The notes: generated by a model not told the origin, from the sequence alone. 11,406 nt of DNA from DATIXD01 sp035518875 (GCA_035518875.1 DATIXD010000230.1:1-11406); one strand, 5' to 3'; positions 1 to 6,906 are shown, numbered from the stretch's first letter. Translations and numbers: made by a program.

Positions 1-283
1 CACCGAGTATCTCAACTTCCACAGACCCTGCCACTTCCCCACCGTATCGGTCGATGCCAAAGGCAAGCTTCGCAAACACTACCGCTACCAGGACATGATG
101 ACGCCCTACGAGAAACTGAAATCCTTGCCCGAAGCCCAGCGCCACCTCAAGCCCGGCATCACCTTCCAACAACTGGATGCAATCGCCAGCGAATGCAGCG
201 ACAATGAAGCCGCCCGTCGGCTCAATCAAGCCCGGATAGAACTCTTTCAACTCATTAACAAACCCCAAACCAACGCCGCCTGA
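1..283 (+). CDS. Transposase, integrase-core type, C-terminal part (runs off left edge)
   Basis: An open frame enters from the left edge (first full codon at base 2) and stops at TGA 281-283, leaving 93 residues. The start reads TEYLNFHRPC, then KHYRYQDMMTPYEKL, followed by LKPGITF and SDNEAARRLNQAR. I recognise this tail from DDE integrase-core transposases of Proteobacteria (IS481-like or a related group; family assignment is from memory). The visible part lies after the catalytic core, so the DDE residues cannot be checked. An internal ATG at 95 is only a Met inside the protein, because homology-like sequence continues upstream of it. Whether the element is intact depends on sequence outside the window. 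No matching terminal inverted repeat can be identified from one end alone. Confidence 0.75.
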   Translation, partial: TEYLNFHRPCHFPTVSVDAKGKLRKHYRYQDMMTPYEKLKSLPEAQRHLKPGITFQQLDAIASECSDNEAARRLNQARIELFQLINKPQTNAA

Positions 284-468
284 ACAGGTTCTTCCTCACC
301 CCTGCTTCAGGCTCATCTCTGGATTGGAAAGGACTCACCCTGTCCGCCAAGCTAACTTTACCAGATTATATGGCCGGCGTTCCCGAGACGGATATAGCAG
401 CTGCCGTCGGGCGGCTGTAGGGGTTAAAATGCCGATTATTTTCATCACCTGCCCACGCAAGAGCCCCC
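284..468. other. Non-coding stretch between transposase and proS
   Basis: These 185 bases hold no convincing gene. They should contain the right end of the insertion element, if it is intact, and the proS promoter and leader. A TAAAAT hexamer at 425-430 is one base off the sigma70 -10 consensus and would give a leader of about 30 nt, but the -35 candidate CTGCCG (401-406) is poor. I therefore call no definite promoter. No clear Shine-Dalgarno sequence precedes the proS ATG. Confidence 0.4.
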
Positions 469-2217
469 ATGCGCACTAGCCAATTTCCGCTGAATACCCT
501 CAAGGAAACGCCCGCCGACGCCGAGATCGTCAGCCACCAACTCATGCTGCGCGCGGGGCTGATCCGCAAGCTCGCCGCCGGCCTGTATACCTGGCTGCCG
601 CTGGGGCTTCGGGTGCTGCGCAAGGTCGAGCGCATCGTACGGGAGGAGATGGAGCGTGCCGGGGCGCTGGAAGTCTTGATGCCCGTCGTGCAACCCGCCG
701 AACTATGGCAGGAATCGGGTCGCTGGGAACAATACGGCCCCGAACTGGCGCGGCTGCAGGATCGCCATGAGCGCAACTTCTGTCTGGGGCCCACGCACGA
801 GGAGATCATCACCGATCTGGCGCGCAACGAAATCAAGAGCTACAAGCAGCTCCCCATCAATTACTACCAGATTCAGACCAAGTTCCGCGACGAGATACGT
901 CCGCGCTTCGGGGTGATGCGAGCGCGCGAATTCCTCATGAAGGATGGCTATTCCTTTCACCTGGACCAGGAGTCGCTGCAGCAAACCTATGACGCCATGT
1001 ACAGGGCCTACAGCGAGATCTTCACCCGGCTGGGCCTCAGATTCCGCCCGGTGCTGGCCGACACCGGCGCCATCGGCGGCAGTCATTCCCACGAGTTCCA
1101 CGTTTTGGCGGAATCCGGCGAGGACGCCATCGCCTTCTCCGACGAGAGCGATTATGCCGCCAATGTGGAACAGGCGGAGGCCGTCGCGCCAGCCCCGGAT
1201 CGTCGATCCCCGAGCGAGGAGATGAGAAGAGTCGAGACACCGGGGCAGAAAACCATCGCCGAAGTCGGTGAATTCCTGGGCGTTCCGCCGCAAAAAATAC
1301 TCAAGACGATCGCCGTAATGCGGAAAGTTCGCAACCCCTTCGGCGAAGAAGCGGAAGTGTTCTGCGACCTGTATTTGCGGGGCGATCATGAGCTCAATGA
1401 AGTCAAGGCGCGGAAGGTGTTGGGCGAGTTCCGTTTCGCGACCGAAGAGGAAGTCGAGTCACACCATAATTGCCGTCCTGGATACATCGGCCCGGATTTG
1501 ACTAAAACTCGCTCGATTCCTTGGATAGCCGATCGTTCGGCCATCGCCATGAGCGACTTCGTCTGCGGTGCCAACGAAAATGGTCTGCATGTGACCGGCG
1601 CCAACTGGGAGCGGGACTTCTTGGAAGTGCCTATTTCGTCGGTTCAGAACCAGATCGCCGACATCCGCAAGGTGGTCGAAGGCGATCCCAGCCCGGACGG
1701 CAAGGGTACGCTCAGCATTGCCCGCGGCATCGAAGTGGGCCACATCTTCCAGCTCGGCGCCAAATACAGCGAGGCGATGAACGCTACAGTATTGAACGAG
1801 CAGGGCCAGAATCAGGTGATGATCATGGGCTGCTATGGCATCGGCGTCTCCCGCGTCGTCGCGGCCGCCATCGAACAGAACCACGACGAGCGGGGCATCA
1901 TCTGGCCGCAGGCCATCGCGCCGTTCCAGGTGGCATTGTTGCCCATGAACATGCACACCTCGCCGCGCCTGCAGGAAGCGGCGGAACGTCTTTATGCCGA
2001 ACTGCGCGCCGCCGGCCTGGAGGTGCTTTTCGACGACCGCAAGGCCCGCCCCGGCGTCATGTTCGCGGACATGGAACTGATCGGCATTCCTCACCGAATC
2101 GTCATCAGCGAACGCGGCCTGGAAGCCGGCAACGTCGAATACAAGGGCCGCCGCGACATGGAAAGTCAGGAGGTGCCATTGTCGGAGATTGTGGCGTTCC
2201 TGCGGGAGCGGTCGTAA
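469..2217 (+). CDS. proS: Prolyl-tRNA synthetase (bacterial type with editing domain)
   Basis: ProS charges tRNA-Pro with proline in the cytoplasm and hydrolyses mischarged Ala-tRNA-Pro. The 582 residues match the usual bacterial length of about 570. Class II features appear in order: motif 1 ending at MPVVQP (71-76), the PTHEE loop (108-112), motif 2 FRDEIRPRFGVMRAREF (139-155), and motif 3 GCYGIGVSR (454-462). Between motifs 2 and 3 sits the YbaK-like INS editing domain (about 240-385). It contains the conserved Lys at residue 279 (KILKT) and the His of GANENGLH at residue 374, equivalent to the editing His of the E. coli enzyme. The anticodon-binding domain is about 485-582, with FDDRKARPGVMFADMELIG. 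The ATG at 469 gives the expected N-terminus MRTSQFPLNTLKE. The gene follows the transposase remnant and is read alone; a separate promoter probably serves the next gene. Confidence 0.97.
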   Translation: MRTSQFPLNTLKETPADAEIVSHQLMLRAGLIRKLAAGLYTWLPLGLRVLRKVERIVREEMERAGALEVLMPVVQPAELWQESGRWEQYGPELARLQDRHERNFCLGPTHEEIITDLARNEIKSYKQLPINYYQIQTKFRDEIRPRFGVMRAREFLMKDGYSFHLDQESLQQTYDAMYRAYSEIFTRLGLRFRPVLADTGAIGGSHSHEFHVLAESGEDAIAFSDESDYAANVEQAEAVAPAPDRRSPSEEMRRVETPGQKTIAEVGEFLGVPPQKILKTIAVMRKVRNPFGEEAEVFCDLYLRGDHELNEVKARKVLGEFRFATEEEVESHHNCRPGYIGPDLTKTRSIPWIADRSAIAMSDFVCGANENGLHVTGANWERDFLEVPISSVQNQIADIRKVVEGDPSPDGKGTLSIARGIEVGHIFQLGAKYSEAMNATVLNEQGQNQVMIMGCYGIGVSRVVAAAIEQNHDERGIIWPQAIAPFQVALLPMNMHTSPRLQEAAERLYAELRAAGLEVLFDDRKARPGVMFADMELIGIPHRIVISERGLEAGNVEYKGRRDMESQEVPLSEIVAFLRERS

Positions 2218-2232
2218 CCGGCCTGTTTCCCG

Positions 2233-2244
2233 TTCCGATCGGAA
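2233..2244. repeat. 12-bp perfect palindrome downstream of proS
   Basis: TTCCGATCGGAA reads the same on both strands. The flanking GTTTCC (2225-2230) and GGAAAC (2241-2246) can pair as an alternative stem. It lies just after the proS stop and about 10 bp before the likely DUF3015 promoter. It could be an operator or a weak transcript end. There is no T-run, so a standard terminator is unlikely. Confidence 0.3.
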
Positions 2245-2254
2245 ACGCGCTCAA

Positions 2255-2284
2255 TTTACAAGGCGCCGCCAAATCTGGTATTAA
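2255..2284 (+). promoter_or_regulatory. Likely sigma70 promoter for the DUF3015 gene
   Basis: TTTACA (2255-2260) differs from the -35 consensus at one base. It is followed after 18 bp by TATTAA (2279-2284) as the -10. Transcription would start near 2291, about 43 nt before the ATG at 2334. This fits the separate, strong ribosome binding site of that gene. It was found by eye only. Confidence 0.4.
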
Positions 2285-2333
2285 GGCATCGGACCTTTAC
2301 ATTTTCGAACAATCAGCCACAAGGAGAGACCTT

Positions 2334-2858
2334 ATGAGAAAAATGACAACAATCATCGCGTGCGGTTTTCTACTGACCGCGCCGCTGCTGGTCAACGCCG
2401 CGGCTCCAGCGGACGCGCCGACCCGTACGACCACAGCGGGCGATGGGGCCGGCGGTTGCGGTTGGGGTTCCGCGCTGTTCGACGGCAACTCGGGCGTCGG
2501 CGCGCATATCTTCGCCATGACCACCAACGGCAGTTTTGGCAATGCCACCTTCGGCATGTCATCCGGCACCATCGGTTGCGATCCCAGTCAGCCCATCAGG
2601 TACAAGGGCGGACGCGTCTACATCAGCGCCAACATGACGAAGCTGGCCGAGGATATGTCGCGCGGACAGGGTGAAACCCTGGCGGGGCTGTCCGAAGTAA
2701 TGGGCATCGCCCAGGCGGACAAGCCGGCGTTTTACGCACTGACCAAAAAACATTTCGACCTGATTTATCCCAACGAGTTGGTCACCAGCGATCAGGTGAT
2801 GGACTCCCTAGTCGTGGTCTTGAAATCCGATCCCGCCCTTTCAAAATACGTCAGCTAA
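2334..2858 (+). CDS. Secreted DUF3015 family protein
   Basis: A 174-residue exported protein. The ATG at 2334 is preceded by AGGAGA (2322-2327) at good spacing. The same frame is open far upstream through proS, but that part is only a proS shadow. The N-terminus is a signal peptide (MRKMTTIIACGFLLTAPLL), probably cut after the Ala run near residue 22-24. The mature part has the DUF3015 signature GCGWGS (41-46), a Gly/Asn/Thr-rich stretch that includes GNSGVGAHIFAMTTNG, a second Cys at 82 that could pair with Cys 42, and a helical C-terminal half. The family is found in the periplasm or envelope of Gammaproteobacteria and has no established function that I know of. A possible terminator separates it from the DUF4105 gene. 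Confidence 0.85.
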   Translation: MRKMTTIIACGFLLTAPLLVNAAAPADAPTRTTTAGDGAGGCGWGSALFDGNSGVGAHIFAMTTNGSFGNATFGMSSGTIGCDPSQPIRYKGGRVYISANMTKLAEDMSRGQGETLAGLSEVMGIAQADKPAFYALTKKHFDLIYPNELVTSDQVMDSLVVVLKSDPALSKYVS

Positions 2859-2872
2859 ACGTCCATTCTTCC

Positions 2873-2896
2873 AGGCGCTCTTGCAATGGAGCGCCT
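2873..2896 (+). terminator. Hairpin, possible terminator after the DUF3015 gene
   Basis: AGGCGCTC (2873-2880) and GAGCGCCT (2889-2896) form a perfect 8-bp stem with an 8-nt loop. The following bases, TCCTCTC, are pyrimidine-rich but have no true T-run, so termination may be partial. The stem ends only 18 nt before the DUF4105 start codon and could also affect translation initiation there. Confidence 0.5.
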
Positions 2897-2914
2897 TCCT
2901 CTCGCTCCCAGATC

Positions 2915-4798
2915 ATGAAACTGGCCTGCTGGCTGATCGCCGGTTTGCTGGCGCCGTTGCTCTGTCTAGCGGACGCTTCCTCTAACTACCTCTCGGTACT
3001 CCAACAGCGCGCCTTGAGCCAACGGCTCGACCGAGATGAAGGCTGGCTCGCCTTGGGGCATTACCGCGAAGCGAAAATGAGTGGAGGTTTCGTCAGCGAC
3101 GCGGACGATTCGGCGTTTTTTCTGGCGAAGGCCGGCAAGCGCGATCCTAGAGCCGAACTTCTTGCCACCCTGGCGGCGTTTTTCCGCCCCGGCGCTGGAG
3201 ATGGACATCCCCAATGCCGTTTTCCGGCCCGCTACCACTGGCTTAAATCGCATCTTGCATTTGACGGCGAGCGATTGGCTGAGCAGCAGTGCGCGGCTTT
3301 CCGGGAATGGCGGGACACGCTGCAAGCGCATGCCATCAGCCTGATTTTTCCGGCCGCCTACATGAACAGTCCCTCTTCAATGTTCGGCCACACCTTCCTG
3401 CGGCTGGACCGGGTCAACCAGAACGACGACAACGTCCTTTTGGCCTACACGATCAATTATGCGGCCGAAGCCGTCGACGAAAATGAATTGTTCTACGCAT
3501 ACCGGGGGTTGTTCGGCGGTTATCCGGGCGTCGTCACCGTGCAGCCGTTTTACGACAAGGTGAAGGAATACCGCGACTGGGAAAATCGCGACATCTGGGA
3601 ATACAACCTGAATCTCGCCCCGACCGAGGTCGCCCAACTGGTGCGCCATGTGTGGGAAATCAAGCCCGTCCGTTTCGATTATTTTTTCATCGACGAAAAC
3701 TGCTCCTACCGGCTGTTGAGCCTGCTCGACGTCGCTAGGCCGGGTCTGGCATTGCGTCGCGGGTTTCCTTACCGCTCGATCCCGGTGGATACGGTGCGCG
3801 CCGTCCTCGCTGGCGGTTTGGTCAAGAACACCAGCTACCGACCGTCCGCCGTGACCACCCTCAAGGCCCATAGGCGCCAGTTAACCAGCGAGCAACGGCG
3901 TCTGGCGAGGCAGTTGGCCCTCGGGAAAGTCGCCGCCGACAGCCCCGTTTTGATCGGGCTAGCGCCCAACGCACAGGCGGCGATACTGGAAACCGCCTAT
4001 GAGCTCTGCCGCTACCGGGCCTTGGACGAAAAACTTCCCCGAGAGGCGATCGCCAAGACGTCTTATCAGTTGCTGCGCGCGCGCAGCCGGATCGATGTGC
4101 CTTCACCCCTCGCACCCCCGCACCGGCCGGCAATCAGGGACGACGAAGGCCATAAACCCCAACGGGCGGGGCTGGGTTTCGGTTTTTTCGATCACCGCGC
4201 CTACGGTGAAATCAGCTTCCGCTCCGCCTATCACGATTTGACCGATCCCCGTCCCGGCTATCAAGAGGGCGCGCAAATCAAGTTTCTGGACGGCTCACTG
4301 CGATATTACGAAGACTGGGGCCTCAAGCTCGAACGACTGGACGTGCTCAGCATCAAGTCGATCAGCGCGCGGGACGATTTTCTCAAGCCGGTTTCCTGGG
4401 GCGTGGAATTCGGCGCGTACAGGAAGCTGCTGAGGGATGGCAGACCCTTAGTCGGTTACCTGTCCGGGGAAACCGGTCTCGCCTACGAAATCGGAGGCGG
4501 CCTCGCTTACGGCTCGTTCGGTGCTGCGCTCGAGGTCGGCGATACGCTCGAAGACGGCGTCCAGCTGGGGTTGGGCCCCCGCCTGGGTTGGCTTTACCAA
4601 GGCTTGGGCGGCCAAGGGATGCTGAATTTCGGGGCCAATTGCTTTTTTGCGAGCCGCGAATACTGTGGCGGGAAATTGGCTCTGGAGCATACCGTCAATC
4701 TGGGCCGGGAGTTCGCCCTGCGCCTCAACCTCAGCCGGGAGCGCGGCCAGGGTCGCTACGCCAGTGAAGTCGGATTGAGCTTGCAACATTTTTTTTGA
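2915..4798 (+). CDS. Exported DUF4105 (Lnb N-terminal domain-like) protein with barrel-like C-terminus
   Basis: A 627-residue envelope protein. The signal peptide MKLACWLIAGLLAPLLCLADA is likely cut at ADA, about residue 21; PLLC does not fit a lipobox. The DUF4105 region has CRFPARYHWL (101-110), MNSPSSMFGHTFLRL (150-164), INYAAEAVDENELFYAYRG (180-198) and FFIDENCSYRLLSLL (257-271). His 159 followed by Cys 263 in an NCSY context recalls circularly permuted papain-like (LRAT/NlpC-like) enzymes, so a thiol hydrolase or acyltransferase is possible; that is inference. As I recall, this Pfam domain is now named after Lnb, a Bacteroides lipoprotein N-acyltransferase. From about residue 410 the sequence alternates in a beta-strand manner and ends in LSLQHFF, like an outer-membrane barrel with a terminal Phe. 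No Shine-Dalgarno precedes the ATG; it is chosen because it gives the signal peptide. The substrate is unknown. Confidence 0.85.
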   Translation: MKLACWLIAGLLAPLLCLADASSNYLSVLQQRALSQRLDRDEGWLALGHYREAKMSGGFVSDADDSAFFLAKAGKRDPRAELLATLAAFFRPGAGDGHPQCRFPARYHWLKSHLAFDGERLAEQQCAAFREWRDTLQAHAISLIFPAAYMNSPSSMFGHTFLRLDRVNQNDDNVLLAYTINYAAEAVDENELFYAYRGLFGGYPGVVTVQPFYDKVKEYRDWENRDIWEYNLNLAPTEVAQLVRHVWEIKPVRFDYFFIDENCSYRLLSLLDVARPGLALRRGFPYRSIPVDTVRAVLAGGLVKNTSYRPSAVTTLKAHRRQLTSEQRRLARQLALGKVAADSPVLIGLAPNAQAAILETAYELCRYRALDEKLPREAIAKTSYQLLRARSRIDVPSPLAPPHRPAIRDDEGHKPQRAGLGFGFFDHRAYGEISFRSAYHDLTDPRPGYQEGAQIKFLDGSLRYYEDWGLKLERLDVLSIKSISARDDFLKPVSWGVEFGAYRKLLRDGRPLVGYLSGETGLAYEIGGGLAYGSFGAALEVGDTLEDGVQLGLGPRLGWLYQGLGGQGMLNFGANCFFASREYCGGKLALEHTVNLGREFALRLNLSRERGQGRYASEVGLSLQHFF

Positions 4799-4821
4799 CA
4801 GGACCCCGTGGCGGCCAACTG

Positions 4822-4850
4822 GGCGGCGGGCGGACGCCCAACCCACCGCC
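4822..4850. terminator. GC-rich hairpin between convergent genes
   Basis: On the minus strand GGCGGTGGG (4850-4842) pairs with CCCGCCGCC (4830-4822), with one G-U pair and an 11-nt loop. It sits between the converging ends of the DUF4105 gene and the ChrR-like gene. That placement suits shared transcript ends, but neither side has a T-run, so intrinsic termination is uncertain. Confidence 0.35.
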
Positions 4851-4866
4851 GCTATTCACGGAAAAC

Positions 4867-5721
4867 TCAGGGTTGTTTCCTTCCCCCTTTGCCTTCGATT
4901 GCACCGCGGAAGAAAAACAACGCACCGACCTCGCTGAAGACCTCGCCGTGCATGCTGCCGGCCGCCGCCAGCTGGTAATCGCCGGCACTCAGGAGGATGT
5001 CGCCCAAGAACACCTCCCCGCTCAGCATCATGCATTCCTCCTCCACCGGGTGAGCATGGCCCGGAAAACGGGCCCCCGGCGCGAAGCGGCAGAAACCGGA
5101 TGTTAGGGTTCCGTCGGACCACAATTCCTTTTTCTGTACGCCCGGTCCTAGTTGTTCCCAGCCCTCCTCGTTGGAAAATACGGTGTGGGCCGGTTCGCCG
5201 CGAGACGGCAATAATCCGCCCAGCAGTTCTCGGACAACGGATGCTGTGTGACCGAGGGAGGTGCCGCGCAGGTAGGCGAGCGCGCCCTGACGGGAGCGGA
5301 TGAGTCCATGCCGGCTTCCCGCCGGGGACATATGGTAGTCGAACGGGCCCATGTCCAAGTCGTCCATCTGCAGACCGCCCTGCAGTACGATCCCCTCCTC
5401 GACCCAGTTATGGCGGTGCGCCGGCAGCGCGGTACCGGGGGCGAATTCGATGAGCACCGAGCTTCCCGCGAGTCCCGTCCATAGGTGCTTGAGCCGGACC
5501 CCGGCCTTGATAGTTCGCCATCTCCCGTCTTTACGGCGCACGGTCAAAAGACCGGCATGCTGCGCGGCGCTGAGTGCCACGCGTTCCATCAGACGCGCAC
5601 GCAAAGCCCGCTGCCGCTGTGGTGACGGCTCAATCGGCGCCAAACCTTCCATGATCAGCTCGTTCAACTCGATTTGCTCGGACGCCTCGGTTTGTTCTGG
5701 GTTTTCTGATCGGGTGCTCAT
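4867..5721 (-). CDS. ChrR-like double-cupin protein, putative anti-sigma partner
   Basis: A 284-residue cytoplasmic protein with two cupin domains of the ChrR type. The first (about 80-155) carries HRHNWVEE (His 102, His 104, Glu 108/109) and a later His 138. The second (about 198-272) carries HAHPVEEE (His 222, His 224, Glu 227/228) and His 258. Both therefore keep the metal ligands expected of a cupin. ChrR of Rhodobacter sphaeroides binds and inhibits an ECF sigma factor through an N-terminal zinc domain with an HxxxCxxC motif. Here the N-terminus (1-60) is acidic and then helical and Arg-rich, with no Cys before residue 211, so that zinc site is absent. The gene starts 5 nt after the sigma stop codon, so the two are almost certainly one operon. 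A metal-, redox- or ligand-sensing regulator of the sigma factor is the likely role (inference from context). Confidence 0.8.
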   Translation of the reverse strand: MSTRSENPEQTEASEQIELNELIMEGLAPIEPSPQRQRALRARLMERVALSAAQHAGLLTVRRKDGRWRTIKAGVRLKHLWTGLAGSSVLIEFAPGTALPAHRHNWVEEGIVLQGGLQMDDLDMGPFDYHMSPAGSRHGLIRSRQGALAYLRGTSLGHTASVVRELLGGLLPSRGEPAHTVFSNEEGWEQLGPGVQKKELWSDGTLTSGFCRFAPGARFPGHAHPVEEECMMLSGEVFLGDILLSAGDYQLAAAGSMHGEVFSEVGALFFFRGAIEGKGGRKQP

Positions 5722-5726
5722 GGCTC

Positions 5727-6422
5727 TTATAGTTCAGACTGTCCGTCGGGGCCGAGTATCTCTCTCAAACTCAACAAGGCACGCCGGATTTGGGACTTCA
5801 CGGTGCCGAGGGGTAAACCCGTGTGACCTGCGATTTCATCATGGCTAAGGCCGCGAAAAAAAGCCAGCGCCACCAACTGGCGCGGCGCGGCATCAAGGTT
5901 GCCCAAGGCTGCACGAAGGCGGTGCCCCTGCTGCACGGCCGTCAGCAAGTCTTGGGGATCTTCGCCGCGAGCGACTTCGATCTCCTTCAATTTTTCCGGT
6001 TCGGCTTCGCATTCGGCTGGGTCGATGCGGCGCACCGCGTCCAGGGCACGGCTTCTGGCTATCGTCATGATCCATGCCGCCGCCGTGCCCCGCGCCGGAT
6101 CGAACCGCGGCGCCTGGCGCCAGACCTGCCAAAAGGCATCTTCGGCCACTTCTTCCGCGAGATCGGCGCGGCGCGTGATGCGCAAAGCCAGCCCGTAAAC
6201 CCGCCTCAACATGGCCTCGTAGAGGAGTTCCAACGCCTGTTGGTCGCGATCCACCACGCGGGAAATCCATTCGCGTAGCAGCCGCTCGTCCGCTAAGACA
6301 GCCGGCTCCTGATGATGCGCCCCCACGGCTTCGGCCGACGGCGCCTCGGTTCCTTCGAATTCCGGCTCGCCCGGTTCCTGGGGCCCCGGAGCGATCCAGG
6401 GATCGTCTTCACTGTCGGCCAT
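5727..6422 (-). CDS. ECF-type RNA polymerase sigma factor
   Basis: A 231-residue sigma70-family factor of the extracytoplasmic-function class. Region 2 spans about 60-132 (LLYEAMLRRVYGLALRI, then RGTAAAWIMTIARSRALDAV) and binds core polymerase and the -10 element. Region 4 is about 165-220, with the helix-turn-helix LSHDEIAGHTGLPLGTVKS that binds the -35 element. There is no region 1.1 or 3. An unusual acidic, Pro/Glu-rich tail of about 45 residues precedes region 2. I chose ATG 6422 because GAGGTGA lies 5 nt upstream; a GTG at 6431 in frame has no better site. It is followed after 5 nt by the ChrR-like gene, its presumed antagonist. Which ECF group it belongs to cannot be fixed by eye; a SigK/RpoE-like group linked to ChrR is most likely. 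Confidence 0.92.
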   Translation of the reverse strand: MADSEDDPWIAPGPQEPGEPEFEGTEAPSAEAVGAHHQEPAVLADERLLREWISRVVDRDQQALELLYEAMLRRVYGLALRITRRADLAEEVAEDAFWQVWRQAPRFDPARGTAAAWIMTIARSRALDAVRRIDPAECEAEPEKLKEIEVARGEDPQDLLTAVQQGHRLRAALGNLDAAPRQLVALAFFRGLSHDEIAGHTGLPLGTVKSQIRRALLSLREILGPDGQSEL

Positions 6423-6427
6423 TCCAT

Positions 6428-6434
6428 TCACCTC
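6428..6434 (-). promoter_or_regulatory. Ribosome binding site fixing the sigma factor start
   Basis: GAGGTGA on the minus strand lies 5 nt before ATG 6422. The upstream GTG at 6431 falls inside this site, which argues against using that GTG. Confidence 0.6.
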
Positions 6435-6451
6435 GGTCCCGTTATCTTCAG

Positions 6452-6480
6452 ATTACGTTCCGAACGCTCGGTTGGATTCC
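6452..6480 (-). promoter_or_regulatory. Possible ECF-type promoter for the sigma/cupin operon
   Basis: On the minus strand GGAATC (6480-6475) is followed after 17 bp by CGTAAT (6457-6452). This resembles the GGAAC / CGT pattern of many ECF promoters. Transcription would begin near 6445, giving a leader of about 24 nt. The odd palindrome CGTTC-N-GAACG (6456-6466) overlaps it. If real, the sigma factor may activate its own operon. The motif match is loose. Confidence 0.3.
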
Positions 6481-6771
6481 GTTGCGCCCTCCGCCACGGA
6501 CCCGCAGGATGTGGTCGCGATCCAGTCGCCGGCCAATGCCGGCTCCCTCGCGGTCACGGGCAGCCTCGGGGTCGATGCAGACCCGGTGGCCGGCTTCGAC
6601 ATCTACAGCCGTTTGAAGAACGGCGTGACGGTGGAGAACCGCGCGTTCGCCTCGCTCTCGATCGGCGGGACTTACGGCTTCTACCGGATCGACCTGTTGA
6701 CCGGTAAGCCGACGCTCATTGGCAAGTTCGACGAAAACGTCATCGATATTGCGCTTCCGCTGAACCAGTAA
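6472..6771 (+). pseudogene. 5'-truncated remnant of a DUF4394 gene
   Basis: The frame ends at TAA 6769-6771 and encodes about 90 residues that look like the last repeat of a DUF4394 protein: SPANAGSLAVTGSLGVD, then VAGFDIYSRL, RAFASLSIGGTYGFYRIDL and TGKPTLIGKF. Intact DUF4394 proteins are several hundred residues long, exported, and fold like beta-propellers. Here the resemblance starts only at about 6505. There is no signal peptide and no ribosome binding site; the only possible start is a TTG at 6472. The missing front would lie where the sigma factor gene and its leader now sit on the opposite strand. I read it as a deletion or rearrangement remnant. A functional short protein is less likely. 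Confidence 0.65.
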
Positions 6772-6799
6772 TGTGGTTCGTCCGAGGCGGATCCAAAGT

Positions 6800-6829
6800 C
6801 TCTCGCTCGATCCATCGATCGAGCGAGAG
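6800..6829. repeat. Perfect 13-bp hairpin between convergent reading frames
   Basis: CTCTCGCTCGATC (6800-6812) and GATCGAGCGAGAG (6817-6829) are exact reverse complements around a 4-nt loop, CATC. It lies between the end of the DUF4394 remnant and the end of the GDCCVxC gene, so it could end transcripts from both sides. Neither side is followed by a T-run. It is the strongest short inverted repeat in the window. Confidence 0.6.
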
Positions 6830-6906
6830 GCAGGGCCTCAACGGCCGGATCACCTCCCTGAGGATGCGCCACGCCGTCGCTGCCAGCGTTTGGATAGATT
6901 CGGCCG

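Noticed and set aside
1521..2333. Long open frame running through the second half of proS into the DUF3015 gene, which looks like a fusion protein.
   Set aside because: The upstream part overlaps proS out of frame and reads as low-complexity Arg/Gly/His-rich sequence. The DUF3015 protein has its own signal peptide and ribosome binding site at 2334.
2951..2971. Lipobox in the DUF4105 signal peptide around Cys 17.
   Set aside because: The residues before Cys are P-L-L; a lipobox needs a small residue at -1 and usually at -2. Cleavage at ADA by signal peptidase I fits better.
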